Origin: Flavobacterium sp. ALD4
GTDB taxonomy: Bacteria > Bacteroidota > Bacteroidia > Flavobacteriales > Flavobacteriaceae
Direction of reading: 5' to 3'
NCBI RefSeq assembly: GCF_002836475.1
Contig: NZ_PJBJ01000030.1
Span: 682,001-746,000 of the forward strand
Length of the DNA stretch: 64,000 nt
The first letter of the stretch is position 1. Each line of letters begins with the position of its first letter. Below are positions 56,303-64,000 of the stretch, piece after piece. The notes beneath the pieces are model-generated. The model worked only from the letters and a program-made list of their open reading frames with translations, did no database searches and was not told where the DNA came from. The position numbers and the translations under genes were made by a program.

Positions 56303-56314
56303 GAAAACGTTTTC
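56303..56314. promoter_or_regulatory. Perfect 12-bp palindrome, candidate operator of gdhA
   Basis: GAAAACGTTTTC with central CG, in the 5' leader of gdhA, resembles LacI/GalR-family operators. A half-site ACGTTTTC recurs at 56333-56340, beside the -7 box. The regulator is not in the window. Confidence 0.4.
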
Positions 56315-56325
56315 GTTAGTGGTTG

Positions 56326-56333
56326 CAAATATA
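56326..56333 (-). promoter_or_regulatory. -7 element of the gdhA promoter
   Basis: Read leftward TATATTTG, exact TAnnTTTG, 47 bases before the start codon. No clear -33 TTG. Confidence 0.45.
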
Positions 56334-56521
56334 CGTTTTCTAAGATTACCTCTTAATACTATTTAACTATATCTTGGCGAATTATCTTTTCAATACTAAT
56401 TCCATAAAAAATTAGCTTTTGAAGTTGTGAATTACTGAAAAACGTTGTACTTTTCTTATGCAATTCAGCTTTTAATTATTTATTTTAAAATTTATTTTTA
56501 ATGGATGAATGATGTTTTTTA

Positions 56522-56529
56522 TATATTTG
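56522..56529 (+). promoter_or_regulatory. -7 element of the outer-membrane-like gene
   Basis: TATATTTG, exact TAnnTTTG, 25 bases before the ATG. The -33 is not obvious. Confidence 0.4.
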
Positions 56530-56554
56530 TAAGGACTTGAAATTTTAACAAAAA

Positions 56555-57358
56555 ATGCTCAAACACGTTGCTCCCTTTTTATTTGTTCTATTGGGTTTTT
56601 CATTCAATGCAAATGCGCAATTCGGCTTTTCGCATGAAGTAGGCATAATAGCCGGACCTGTGGCTTTTCAATCGGATTACGGACAGCGGTATAACCTAAA
56701 TACAAATGCAGGGAATACGGGTCTAGGAATCGGGATTATTCATTATATCAATTTTTCCTATGAAGCAGAATGTAACTGTTATACTCCTGACACTTATTTT
56801 AATGACCACTTTAAACTACGTAGTGAACTCTCCTATAATAAAACTGATTTAGAACATTTTGGAGAGTGGGTATCCCCTGAGCGTAACAGTCTTGGCGCAA
56901 AGCAACTGCGAGCAATGAAAGGAAGCACAGCAGTTACTAATATAGGTGTACAATTAGAATATTTCCCTTTCAGTATACGAGATTTCACTGCGAGAACGGG
57001 TAGTTTGGGGCCGTTTATAAGTCTTGGAGGTCAATTCAGTTACTATAACGCCAAAGCCTATTCCACATTAGGCCCTTTAGGTACACCAATAACTACATTC
57101 CCAAAATACTTAACCCCAACTGACAATCGCCCTTATGGTTTTTCTACAGAGGGGGGTACAGTTTGGTCAGTTGTTTCCAGTGTAGGAACCCGTTATAAAT
57201 TAAGCCCATTAAGGGACTTAATGATTGATTTGAGATTTCAATATTTTTTTTCCAATTGGGTAGATGGTTTAAATCCAAATCCTGAGATTTACAAAGAGAA
57301 TAAAGCCAACGACTGGTTAGTCTGGCTTAATGTTGGTTATATCTACTACCTGCAATAG
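56555..57358 (+). CDS. Outer-membrane beta-barrel-like protein (THC0290_0291-type)
   Basis: A 267-residue exported protein with signal peptide (MLKHVAPFLFVLLGFSFNANAQ) and a mature part starting FGFSHEVGIIAGPVAFQSDY. It has alternating polar/apolar strands and a C-terminus WLVWLNVGYIYYL suggesting an outer-membrane barrel. I recall the N-terminal segment from a flavobacterial family named THC0290_0291, of unknown function. It is divergent from gdhA; any link between the two is unproven. Confidence 0.7.
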   Translation: MLKHVAPFLFVLLGFSFNANAQFGFSHEVGIIAGPVAFQSDYGQRYNLNTNAGNTGLGIGIIHYINFSYEAECNCYTPDTYFNDHFKLRSELSYNKTDLEHFGEWVSPERNSLGAKQLRAMKGSTAVTNIGVQLEYFPFSIRDFTARTGSLGPFISLGGQFSYYNAKAYSTLGPLGTPITTFPKYLTPTDNRPYGFSTEGGTVWSVVSSVGTRYKLSPLRDLMIDLRFQYFFSNWVDGLNPNPEIYKENKANDWLVWLNVGYIYYLQ

Positions 57359-57375
57359 GCCTGAAAATTTTATAG

Positions 57376-57412
57376 AAAAGCCCAATTCTAAGATTTAGAA
57401 TTGGGCTTTTTT
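57376..57412. terminator. Bidirectional terminator
   Basis: Stem AAAAGCCCAATTCTAA / TTAGAATTGGGCTTTT between the outer-membrane-like gene and the convergent PLP enzyme gene. Confidence 0.9.
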
Positions 57413-57454
57413 ATGGATTATTACTCTCAAAGAAAGAGGAAGGTACTAAGCTAT

Positions 57455-58597
57455 TTATGCTAATGCTCTTTTTAAATCGTCTATTAAATCATCTGCATCT
57501 TCGATACCTACGCTCAAACGAACTAAATCATCTGTGATTCCAATTTCTTTTCTTTTATCTTCCGGAATCGATGCGTGTGCCATCATTACCGAATAGTTTG
57601 CCAGTGACTCTACTCCACCTAAAGATTCTGCGAGAGTAAACAGCTTTATTTTTTCAAGAAAATTAATTGCATCTTCTTTTTTACCGGAGACGAAATTGAA
57701 AGAAACCATTCCTCCAAAACCACGCATTTGGTTTTTAGCAATTTCATGAAAGGGATCACTTGGCAGTCCTGGATAATAGACGGTTTTGACTTTTGGATTA
57801 TTATTCAAAAATTGAGCAATTTTCTCTCCATTTTCGCAATGTCTTTGCATTCTTAAATGCAATGTTTTTATTCCTCTCAGCACTAAAAAGCTATCCATAG
57901 GTCCCAATATCGCTCCGGTAGCAAATTGTTGAAAATGCATTTGTTTCCCTAATTCTGCATCTTTCATAATCAAAGCGCCTGCCATAACATCAGAATGTCC
58001 TGCAAGGTATTTTGTTGCTGAGTGCATAACGATATCCGCCCCTAAATCCAATGGATTCTGCAAATACGGCGTTGCAAAAGTATTATCAACAGCAAAAAGC
58101 ACTTTATTGGCCTTAGTGATTTTAGCAATTGCTACAATATCTACCAATTTCATCATCGGATTGGTTGGCGTTTCGACCCAAACTAATTTGGTGTTTTCAT
58201 TAATTAATGACTTGAACTTTTCCATGTCATTCATATCTACAAAATGGAATACTATACCTGAATCTTTATATATTTTTGTAAACAATCTGTAAGTTCCTCC
58301 GTACAAGTCATCCATAGCAATAACTTCATCACCTGCTTTCAATCCTCGCATCAAACAATCTGTTGCCGCCAATCCCGATGAAAAAGCCAATCCTCTTGCT
58401 CCATTCTCGATACTTGCTAGTGCATTTTCTAAAGCGGTTCTTGTAGGATTTGCAGTTCTGCTGTATTCATAGTCCCCAATAGGCTGCCCCGGACTTGTTT
58501 GTGCGAATGTAGTTGTTTGATATATGGGAGGCATAACAGCCCCTGTACTTGGATCGTGATGTTGCCCGCCGTGTATTGTTTTAGTATTGAATTTCAT
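57455..58597 (-). CDS. Cystathionine gamma-synthase/lyase family PLP enzyme
   Basis: A 380-residue Cys/Met-metabolism PLP enzyme. Motifs: YQTTTFAQ, EYSRTANPTR, the phosphate-binding SSGLAATDCLM, and the PLP-lysine in SATKYLAGHSDVMAGAL. Sequence alone does not separate cystathionine gamma-synthase (metB), gamma-lyase or methionine gamma-lyase; the PGLPSDPFHEIAKNQMRGFGGMVS region fits synthase/lyase enzymes. There are no methionine pathway neighbours to decide. Confidence 0.9.
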   Translation of the reverse strand: MKFNTKTIHGGQHHDPSTGAVMPPIYQTTTFAQTSPGQPIGDYEYSRTANPTRTALENALASIENGARGLAFSSGLAATDCLMRGLKAGDEVIAMDDLYGGTYRLFTKIYKDSGIVFHFVDMNDMEKFKSLINENTKLVWVETPTNPMMKLVDIVAIAKITKANKVLFAVDNTFATPYLQNPLDLGADIVMHSATKYLAGHSDVMAGALIMKDAELGKQMHFQQFATGAILGPMDSFLVLRGIKTLHLRMQRHCENGEKIAQFLNNNPKVKTVYYPGLPSDPFHEIAKNQMRGFGGMVSFNFVSGKKEDAINFLEKIKLFTLAESLGGVESLANYSVMMAHASIPEDKRKEIGITDDLVRLSVGIEDADDLIDDLKRALA

Positions 58598-58670
58598 ATG
58601 GTTTTATTTTCAGTTTTTCCTTGCTACACAAACTTACCCATTAATTTATTCTTAGGAAGCAACAAGTTGC

Positions 58671-58678
58671 TACCTTTG
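58671..58678 (+). promoter_or_regulatory. -7 element of the DUF3298-type lipoprotein gene
   Basis: TACCTTTG, exact TAnnTTTG, 23 bases before the ATG. The -33 is not evident. Confidence 0.4.
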
Positions 58679-58701
58679 TCTTTAATTAACACTTTTTTGA
58701 G

Positions 58702-59445
58702 ATGAAAAATTACATCCTTTTTGCCTCTTTATTCTTTCTGTTGGCACGTTGTGAAAAAGAACTAGTTTTTGAAAATCAGTCTTTTGAAAAGAAAACAAGT
58801 TTGGCCTGCAAGGACCATTGCCCTCATATCAGTGTGCAAATTCCTATTGCCAAAGACGTCCCAATCGTGGCCGACAGCATCAATAAAAAAATATTCTCTG
58901 TTTTGAAAGAGATTGTGTACTTTGGAGAAAAGCCTTATGTCCCGACCGATTACAAGGGGCTAGTCAGCTCATTCATAGATTCGTACGAGAAACTGCAAAA
59001 AGATTTTCCAAAAGATTCTTTTGGATGGGAAGCTGAAATTGAAGGTAAAGTAAAATACCTGTCTGAGAACATTATCAATATAGAAATCAAGCACTACACC
59101 TACACTGGGGGTGCTCATGGGTATCAAGGGCTACGTTCCTTACTGTTTGACCCCAAAACAGGAAAAACAATTTTACAACATCAATTGTTCAAGGATCGGA
59201 ATGCCTTTAGAGCTTTCGCCGAAAAGAAATTCAGAAACAAATATAAAATCCCAAAAAACGAATCGATTAACGCAACAGGACTGCTGTTTGAAAATAACAC
59301 TTTTCATTTGCCGCAAAACATATTTTATACCGATAAAGGATTGCTTTTATTTTACAATCCATACGAAACCGCCTCCTATGCCGACGGGACGAAAGAATTG
59401 TTGTTGTCCTATACAGAAGTCAATGAGTATTTATTGATTAAGTAG
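58702..59445 (+). CDS. DUF4163/DUF3298-type lipoprotein
   Basis: A 247-residue protein: short lipoprotein signal (MKNYILFASLFFLLARC, Cys 17), then a DUF4163-like N-terminal region (HISVQIPIAKDVPIVADSIN) and a DUF3298-like C-terminal region (YTYTGGAHGYQGLRSLLFD, LLFYNPYETASYADG). This pair is shared with the extracytoplasmic part of RsiV anti-sigma factors, which bind lysozyme in Bacillus. Here there is no anti-sigma domain, so the role is unknown. Confidence 0.85.
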   Translation: MKNYILFASLFFLLARCEKELVFENQSFEKKTSLACKDHCPHISVQIPIAKDVPIVADSINKKIFSVLKEIVYFGEKPYVPTDYKGLVSSFIDSYEKLQKDFPKDSFGWEAEIEGKVKYLSENIINIEIKHYTYTGGAHGYQGLRSLLFDPKTGKTILQHQLFKDRNAFRAFAEKKFRNKYKIPKNESINATGLLFENNTFHLPQNIFYTDKGLLLFYNPYETASYADGTKELLLSYTEVNEYLLIK

Positions 59446-59470
59446 TTTGCCTTTTAAACCCTAGGTTTAG

Positions 59471-59527
59471 ACACCTATTACAACCTTTGTCAAAGTTTCG
59501 AACTTTGAAAAAGGTTGTAATAGGTGT
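59471..59527. repeat. Near-perfect 27-bp inverted repeat
   Basis: Arms 59471-59497 and 59501-59527 match at 26 of 27 positions around a TCG loop, giving one long hairpin. It contains the core ACAACCTTTGTCAAAGTT. It resembles short palindromic repeats seen in intergenic DNA of flavobacteria (REP- or MITE-like), from memory. No ORF crosses it convincingly. Confidence 0.75.
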
Positions 59528-59574
59528 TGTTCGGTTTTATGAATACCCAAATCTTGAAACTCCCACAAAGCCTT

Positions 59575-59716
59575 TAGCCCCGATAGAAGTGGAAACCCTC
59601 GTGCACTCCATCCTTTTTTTTTCTGGCAGAAAAGAGCGACCGGAGGAAGCTCCTTTTATAGCATTGAAAAAAACAGTGGAATGAAGGAGGTTGTATCGAA
59701 AAGCGGGATTAGCTCC
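59575..59716 (+). repeat. Dispersed structured intergenic element, copy B
   Basis: Begins with the 5' box AGCCCCGATAGAAGTGGAAA and ends with the 3' box TTGTATCGAAAAGCGGG..AGCTCC, both shared with copy A (38716-38795). An internal GCGACCGGAGGAAGCTCC at 59636-59653 looks like an additional 3' box, so this copy may be composite. A 65-codon frame across it is not a gene. Confidence 0.65.
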
Positions 59717-59730
59717 TAATACTAATCCCC

Positions 59731-60186
59731 TTAAATAAACTTACGAATACTCATTATAATTCCAATGTGCAACCCTTCGTGAAAGTCGTTGAAAGCCATC
59801 GCCTCTGAAGCGCTTTTTAGTACAATCCCTGCAGATGTTGGGTATTCCTGATAATTAGTGAAATTTTTATTTTGTAAATCGGTTTCGGTTTGATTGATTG
59901 TTTCCATAAGTAATGTTTGGATTTCATCGACCTCGGCTTGAGTCACAATATGTTCTGGCTTGGTTCCTTTTTTATATTTCTCGACCATTTCGTCTGAAAT
60001 CATCATAGGCATTCCCGATAATTTGTAAACCAACATCTGCTGAACGACAACGATATGGGCAATATTCCAGATTAAGTTATTATTGTATCCTTCCGGAATT
60101 TTATTCAATTGTTCCAAAGTATACCCCGCCAGCATTTGAGATACTATTTTCCTGCTTGTTCTGGTAAGTTCTAATGTTTCTTGCAT
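59731..60186 (-). CDS. DinB-like four-helix-bundle protein
   Basis: A 151-residue soluble protein of the DinB/YfiT-like metal-binding superfamily. The His ligands are probably in LIWNIAHIVVVQQM and FNDFHEGLHIGIIMSIRKF. Members include bacillithiol- or mycothiol-dependent S-transferases; the substrate here is unknown. It is not related to DNA polymerase IV despite the name. The start was chosen at MQETLELTRTSRK, dropping 20 non-conserved residues. Confidence 0.82.
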   Translation of the reverse strand: MQETLELTRTSRKIVSQMLAGYTLEQLNKIPEGYNNNLIWNIAHIVVVQQMLVYKLSGMPMMISDEMVEKYKKGTKPEHIVTQAEVDEIQTLLMETINQTETDLQNKNFTNYQEYPTSAGIVLKSASEAMAFNDFHEGLHIGIIMSIRKFI

Positions 60187-60352
60187 TTTTCTAATTTTTT
60201 TATAAAAATAATCATTTTCCATCTCAAATGAATTTTCTTTGCACAAAGAAAATGAAGTTTATTATGAAATGAGCATTGTCATAAAGTAGTTGCAAAGGCC
60301 AATGATGATGCACCAATTACAGATGGTCAGTAAAAACAATAAATACCAACAT

Positions 60353-60709
60353 ATGAATAAAATATACTATATCGCTTCCTGCGATACCTGTCGAAAAATT
60401 ATAAAATCGTTACCAAAGGGCAATGACCTTGTATTTCGTGACATCAAACAAGATCCACTTACAACAGAGGAACTAGAGGAAATGTACCAACTTTCAGGAA
60501 GTTATGAAGCGTTGTTCAGCAAAAAAGCCCAGTTGTATAAGTCTATGAATTTAAAGGACAAGTCCTTGACCGAAGAAGACTATAAAAATTACATTTTAGA
60601 GCATTATACTTTTTTGAGCCGACCTGTTTTTGTCATTGAAAATGGCGTTTACGTTGGCGGAACCCAACAAAACATGCTTCAAGTAATGAAAGCATTGGCT
60701 AATGTCTAA
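60353..60709 (+). CDS. ArsC/Spx family protein
   Basis: A 118-residue thioredoxin-fold protein. It begins NKIYYIASCDTCRKIIKSL, with the CxxC pair Cys10-Cys13, and has FLSRPVFVIENG near residue 85, where ArsC/Spx proteins have their LRP or SRP motif. It could be an arsenate reductase-like or Spx-like redox protein; no arsenic genes lie nearby. I chose the start at 60353 to match family length. Its end overlaps the DMT transporter gene by 8 bases. Confidence 0.83.
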   Translation: MNKIYYIASCDTCRKIIKSLPKGNDLVFRDIKQDPLTTEELEEMYQLSGSYEALFSKKAQLYKSMNLKDKSLTEEDYKNYILEHYTFLSRPVFVIENGVYVGGTQQNMLQVMKALANV

Positions 60710-61583
60710 AAGGAATGTTGCGCTGTTTGGTGCTACTATTGTTTCCGTAATTTATGGGGTGACTTTCACCATAGCAAAAGATGTAATGCCAAAGTACATT
60801 GATGCTTATGGTTTTATTTTGCTAAGGGTAAGTGGCGCTATGCTTTTGTTTTGGCTGTCCTGGTTGTTTATGCCAAAGGAAAAAATAGCCCTCAACGATT
60901 TTCCACGGATTATTGCTGCCGCATTCTTTGGTGTCGCTTTTAACATGCTTACATTTTTTAAGGGATTAAGCCTTACTTCCCCTATTTCGGCATCCGTGAT
61001 TATGGTTACCACCCCAATGATTGTGTTAATTCTTTCGGCAATTATCATGAAAGAACGCATGCGAAAACGCATGGTTACGGGTATTATTCTAGGGTTAATA
61101 GGCACGGGATCTCTTATATTATACGGCCGATCAATCGGCAGCGCCACAAACGCGAGCCTCGGTAATATGCTGGTCTTAATAAATGCCGTGTCTTACGGTT
61201 TTTACCTGATAATCGTAAAGAAATTGATGGATAAATACAATGCCTTCACCTTTGTGAAATGGATCTATTTATTCGGATTTTTAATGGTCCTGCCTTTTGG
61301 CTGGAGCCAATTTGAAGCAGCTGACTGGGCAGTGGTACCCACATTGGTCTATTGGAAAATAGGATTCGTGGTGGTGATCTCCACCTTTATCACCTATTTG
61401 TTGAACCTGCTTACGATGAAAGAATTAAAACCAACAACCGTTGCTGTTTTTATTTATCTCCAACCGGTTTTTGCCACGGTATTCGCCATTGGCTTAGGCA
61501 AAGATGAATTAAATCTGGTGAAAACACTATCGGCAATTTTGATATTTGTGGGTGTTTATTTGGTGACACAGAAGAGAAATTAA
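60702..61583 (+). CDS. DMT (EamA) family transporter
   Basis: A 293-residue inner-membrane protein with about ten helices in two EamA halves, from VALFGATIVSVIYGVTFTIA to the final LSAILIFVGVYLVTQ. The second half has the typical LKPTTVAVFIYLQPVFATVFA. Probably an exporter of small metabolites; the substrate is unknown. It overlaps the preceding ArsC/Spx gene by 8 bases, so the two form an operon. Confidence 0.88.
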   Translation: MSKRNVALFGATIVSVIYGVTFTIAKDVMPKYIDAYGFILLRVSGAMLLFWLSWLFMPKEKIALNDFPRIIAAAFFGVAFNMLTFFKGLSLTSPISASVIMVTTPMIVLILSAIIMKERMRKRMVTGIILGLIGTGSLILYGRSIGSATNASLGNMLVLINAVSYGFYLIIVKKLMDKYNAFTFVKWIYLFGFLMVLPFGWSQFEAADWAVVPTLVYWKIGFVVVISTFITYLLNLLTMKELKPTTVAVFIYLQPVFATVFAIGLGKDELNLVKTLSAILIFVGVYLVTQKRN

Positions 61584-61675
61584 TTTATGCTCCATGCTCA
61601 CTGTTAATGATGTTAGAAAGAGTTCTATCAAAAACTGCGACTACCGCTAAAAACGGAACACTGAATACTTTTTAT

Positions 61676-61683
61676 TACCTTTG
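61676..61683 (+). promoter_or_regulatory. -7 element of the YicC-like gene
   Basis: TACCTTTG, exact TAnnTTTG, 19 bases before the ATG. The -33 is not evident. Confidence 0.45.
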
Positions 61684-61702
61684 AACTCTTTTAGAAAATT
61701 AT

Positions 61703-62563
61703 ATGATACAATCAATGACAGGTTTTGGTAAAGCAACTATTCAATTACCAACAAAAAAAATAACAGTAGAAGTAAAATCCTTAAACAGTAAAGGTTTAGA
61801 TTTGAATGTGAGAATGCCTTCCCTTTACCGCGAAATGGAATTGGGTTTACGTACTCAAATTGCTTCAGCACTAGAAAGAGGAAAAGTAGATTTTTCTATT
61901 TTTATCGAAAGCACCGCTGAACAAACTACTACTAAAGTGAATGTGCCAATCGTGAAAGCATACATCAATCAATTAAAAGAAATTGATGCAGATGCAGATC
62001 AAACAGAATTGATGAAAATGGCAGTAAGAATGCCTGACGCAATGAAAATTGAGCGCGATGAAATTGATGAAAATGATTGGGCACAAATTAAAGTCGTGAT
62101 CGAAGAAAGTTTGAATAACATTAAGACTTTTAGAAGAGATGAAGGACTTTCATTAGAAAAAGAATTTCAATTGCGAATAGGAAACATTCGTCAGTACATG
62201 ACTGAAACTTTAGCATTGGATCCGGAACGCGTTAAGGCTATAAAAGACCGTTTACAAACTGCTATTGATGAGTTGAAAGTAAATGTCGATGAAAATCGTT
62301 TTGAACAAGAATTAATATATTATTTAGAGAAACTAGATATAACCGAAGAGAAAGTACGTTTAACAAATCACCTGGATTATTTCTTGGATACCCTAAACGG
62401 AACAGAAGCTAACGGGAGAAAACTAGGTTTCATTACCCAAGAAATGGGTCGTGAAATTAATACCATGGGGTCTAAATCCAATCATGCACAAATGCAGAAA
62501 TTAGTCGTTCAGATGAAAGACGAATTAGAAAAAATTAAGGAACAGGTTTTAAATGTGCTATAA
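61703..62563 (+). CDS. YicC/YloC family endoribonuclease
   Basis: A 286-residue protein with the YicC N-terminal signature MIQSMTGFGKATI and KSLNSKGLDLNVRMPS, and the DUF1732-type C-terminus (GRKLGFITQEMGREINTMGSKSNHAQMQKLVVQMKDELEKIKEQ). Family members are endoribonucleases acting in RNA decay. It is followed by gmk, the classical yicC-gmk neighbourhood. Confidence 0.93.
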   Translation: MIQSMTGFGKATIQLPTKKITVEVKSLNSKGLDLNVRMPSLYREMELGLRTQIASALERGKVDFSIFIESTAEQTTTKVNVPIVKAYINQLKEIDADADQTELMKMAVRMPDAMKIERDEIDENDWAQIKVVIEESLNNIKTFRRDEGLSLEKEFQLRIGNIRQYMTETLALDPERVKAIKDRLQTAIDELKVNVDENRFEQELIYYLEKLDITEEKVRLTNHLDYFLDTLNGTEANGRKLGFITQEMGREINTMGSKSNHAQMQKLVVQMKDELEKIKEQVLNVL

Positions 62564-62624
62564 TATTCACTTGTAGCGACTAGCTTTATTAGGTCTGTTT
62601 TTACAACCTTTTATTAAATTACAC

Positions 62625-62649
62625 CTACAAGGTTTTAAAAACCTAGTAG
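62625..62649. repeat. Short palindromic hairpin between yicC-like gene and gmk
   Basis: CTACAAGGTTTT pairs with AAAAACCTAGTAG with one mismatch. Could be a weak terminator or another intergenic palindromic repeat. Confidence 0.45.
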
Positions 62650-62669
62650 AAAAGAATAACAACACTACA

Positions 62670-63245
62670 ATGAGCAAAAGAGGAAAATTAATCGTGTTTT
62701 CGGCACCTTCGGGATCCGGAAAAACGACGATAGTAAGACATTTATTAAGTAAAGAAGATTTGAATTTAGAATTCTCGATTTCAGCAGCTTCCCGCGAACC
62801 AAGAGGTGAAGAAGCAACTGGAAAAGATTATTATTTCATGTCTACTAAAGAATTCAAACAACACATCAAGAATGACGACTTTCTGGAATGGGAAGAAGTA
62901 TACAGAGACAATTTCTACGGAACTTTAAAAAGCGAAGTAGACCGCATCTGGGCCAAAGGGAAAAATGTGATATTTGATATTGATGTCGTTGGCGGACTCC
63001 GTATTAAACATAAATTCCCAGAAGAAACACTCGCTGTTTTCGTAAAACCGCCCAGCGTAGATGAATTGAAAAGAAGACTGAAAGAACGCTCTACTGAAAG
63101 TGAAGATAAAATCAATATGCGAATCGCTAAAGCTTCCGTTGAGTTAGCCACTGCCCCGCAGTTTGACACTATCATAAAAAATTATGATCTAGATACCGCC
63201 AAAGAAGAAGCGTATCGATTAGTGAAAGATTATGTAACCAAATAG
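62670..63245 (+). CDS. gmk: Guanylate kinase
   Basis: Phosphorylates GMP to GDP with ATP. The 191-residue protein has the P-loop SAPSGSGKTTIVRHL, the GMP-binding SAASREPRGEE and DYYFMSTKEF segments, and the lid region (KRRLKERSTESEDKINMRI). Placed after the YicC-like gene and before nadD. Confidence 0.96.
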   Translation: MSKRGKLIVFSAPSGSGKTTIVRHLLSKEDLNLEFSISAASREPRGEEATGKDYYFMSTKEFKQHIKNDDFLEWEEVYRDNFYGTLKSEVDRIWAKGKNVIFDIDVVGGLRIKHKFPEETLAVFVKPPSVDELKRRLKERSTESEDKINMRIAKASVELATAPQFDTIIKNYDLDTAKEEAYRLVKDYVTK

Positions 63246-63251
63246 TTATTA

Positions 63252-63344
63252 CACAAAGATTCACAAAGAACAGTAAGGAGAGATCCACAAAAAGTTTGTA
63301 AAGTACTTCATGCGTCTTGGCGAAAACTTTGTGAATCTCTGTGA
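63252..63344. repeat. Inverted repeat between gmk and nadD
   Basis: Arms CACAAAGATTCACAAAG (63252-63268) and CTTTGTGAATCTCTGTG (63328-63344) match at 16 of 17 positions across a 59-base loop. From memory, such CACAAAG/CTTTGTG elements are common between flavobacterial genes. It lies within the gmk-nadD transcript and could form a long stem. Confidence 0.65.
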
Positions 63345-63356
63345 AACAAAATATTT

Positions 63357-63938
63357 ATGAAAATAGGACTATATTTCGGAACTTTCAACCCCATTCACGT
63401 TGGGCACCTGATCATTGCCAATCACATGGCTGAAAATTCAGACTTAGACCAGGTTTGGTTAGTTGTTACGCCACATAACCCTTTCAAGAAAAAAAGCACC
63501 TTGCTTGATGACTACCATCGTCTGCAAATGGCGCACCTTGCCACCGAAGATTTCCCAAAATTGAAACCCTCCGATATTGAATTCAAATTGTCGCAGCCTA
63601 ATTATACGGTAAATACTCTGGTTCACCTAGAAGAGAAATTCCCGAATCATGAATTTTCGTTAATTATGGGAGAAGACAACTTAAAATCCTTGTACAAGTG
63701 GAAAAATTATGAGGTCATTTTAGAAAACCACGCCATCTATGTCTATCCTCGAATTTCATCTGAAGCTGAAATTCTAGATTTAAAAAATCACCCAAAAGTG
63801 CATTTGATTGACGCTCCCATAGTCGAGATTTCATCTACTTTTATTAGAAACAACATTAAGGAGGGAAAAAATATTCAGCCTCTTTTACCGGCTAAGGTGT
63901 GGGAATATATTGACCATAATAATTTTTACAAGAAATAA
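63357..63938 (+). CDS. nadD: Nicotinate-nucleotide adenylyltransferase
   Basis: Adenylylates nicotinate mononucleotide in NAD synthesis. The 193-residue protein starts with the nucleotidyltransferase motif GTFNPIHVGHLIIANHMAE and ends with the ISSTFIRNNIKEGK motif. Complete; its stop codon abuts a leftward frame entering from the right edge. Confidence 0.95.
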   Translation: MKIGLYFGTFNPIHVGHLIIANHMAENSDLDQVWLVVTPHNPFKKKSTLLDDYHRLQMAHLATEDFPKLKPSDIEFKLSQPNYTVNTLVHLEEKFPNHEFSLIMGEDNLKSLYKWKNYEVILENHAIYVYPRISSEAEILDLKNHPKVHLIDAPIVEISSTFIRNNIKEGKNIQPLLPAKVWEYIDHNNFYKK

Positions 63939-64000
63939 TCACTCCAGCACAATCTTTAACTCTGTCTCAATCTCTTGAAAAGCGTTAATAAGATTATCAT
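63939..64000 (-). CDS. C-terminal end of an unidentified gene (partial)
   Basis: An open leftward frame of about 20 codons enters from the right edge and ends in TGA, immediately after the nadD stop codon: DNLINAFQEIETELKIVLE. The coding-like composition and the end-to-end position suggest a real convergent gene, but it is too short to identify. Confidence 0.35.
   Translation of the reverse strand, partial: DNLINAFQEIETELKIVLE

Noticed and set aside
59487-59684. 65-codon frame over the 59.5-kb repeats
   Set aside because: It lies almost wholly inside the palindrome and the dispersed element, with no family features.

Overview
The window is chromosomal DNA of a Flavobacterium-like member of the Flavobacteriaceae (Bacteroidota). 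The evidence is low GC, promoters of the TTG-N17-23-TAnnTTTG type, a type IX secretion protein (PorZ), Oar-like TonB-dependent receptors, an IPExxxVDY-family protein beside RNase III and pyruvate kinase, and a zinc-less DksA-like protein. It is mostly core genome. I see no tRNA, rRNA, CRISPR array, transposase or phage gene.

Layout. 0-7.3 kb: thiL, a NarL-type response regulator with a TPR lipoprotein histidine kinase, a secreted protein made of six 14-residue repeats, an atypical LytTR regulator and glyS. 7.3-13.6 kb: a ComF-like protein, superoxide dismutase, an intergenic region with a duplicated structured block, purF, a PfkB kinase, rnhA and purN. 13.7-19.1 kb: acpP, fabF, rnc, an IPExxxVDY protein, pyk and a Bax-inhibitor-like protein. 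19.1-22.5 kb: a LOV-like PAS protein, dinB, a CYTH protein, an RlpA-like protein and a small membrane protein. 22.6-32.3 kb: a decaying region with a fasciclin fragment and two 5'-truncated, mutated TonB-dependent receptor pseudogenes around one intact Oar-like receptor. 32.4-40 kb: pgi, an M23 peptidase, tryptophan 2,3-dioxygenase, a DUF3108 protein, a candidate small RNA, hppD and hmgA (aromatic amino acid catabolism). 40-51 kb: a patatin-BamA-like protein, uvrC, an AstE/AspA-like protein, a 5-FCL, a small lipoprotein, lspA, a DksA-like protein and ileS. 51-57.4 kb: an XRE regulator with a frameshifted membrane partner, recO, porZ, gdhA and an outer-membrane-like protein. 57.4-64 kb: a Met/Cys PLP enzyme, a DUF3298-type lipoprotein, a nest of intergenic repeats, a DinB-family protein, an ArsC/Spx-like protein, a DMT transporter, a YicC-like RNase, gmk and nadD.

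Most non-routine content: (1) a candidate ~110-nt small RNA between hppD and the DUF3108 operon, with its own promoter, a hairpin and a terminator; (2) the Gly/Asn-rich repeat protein between two signalling loci, with a dyad upstream; (3) two dispersed copies of a structured intergenic element, between hmgA and hppD and at 59.6 kb; (4) a 79-bp two-hairpin block present twice after the superoxide dismutase gene; (5) four broken genes, at least three with apparent single-base deletions; (6) signalling proteins that lack the expected active residue (Glu-for-Asp receiver, LOV-like PAS without Cys). All functional calls rest on sequence reading and family knowledge. No database search was run.
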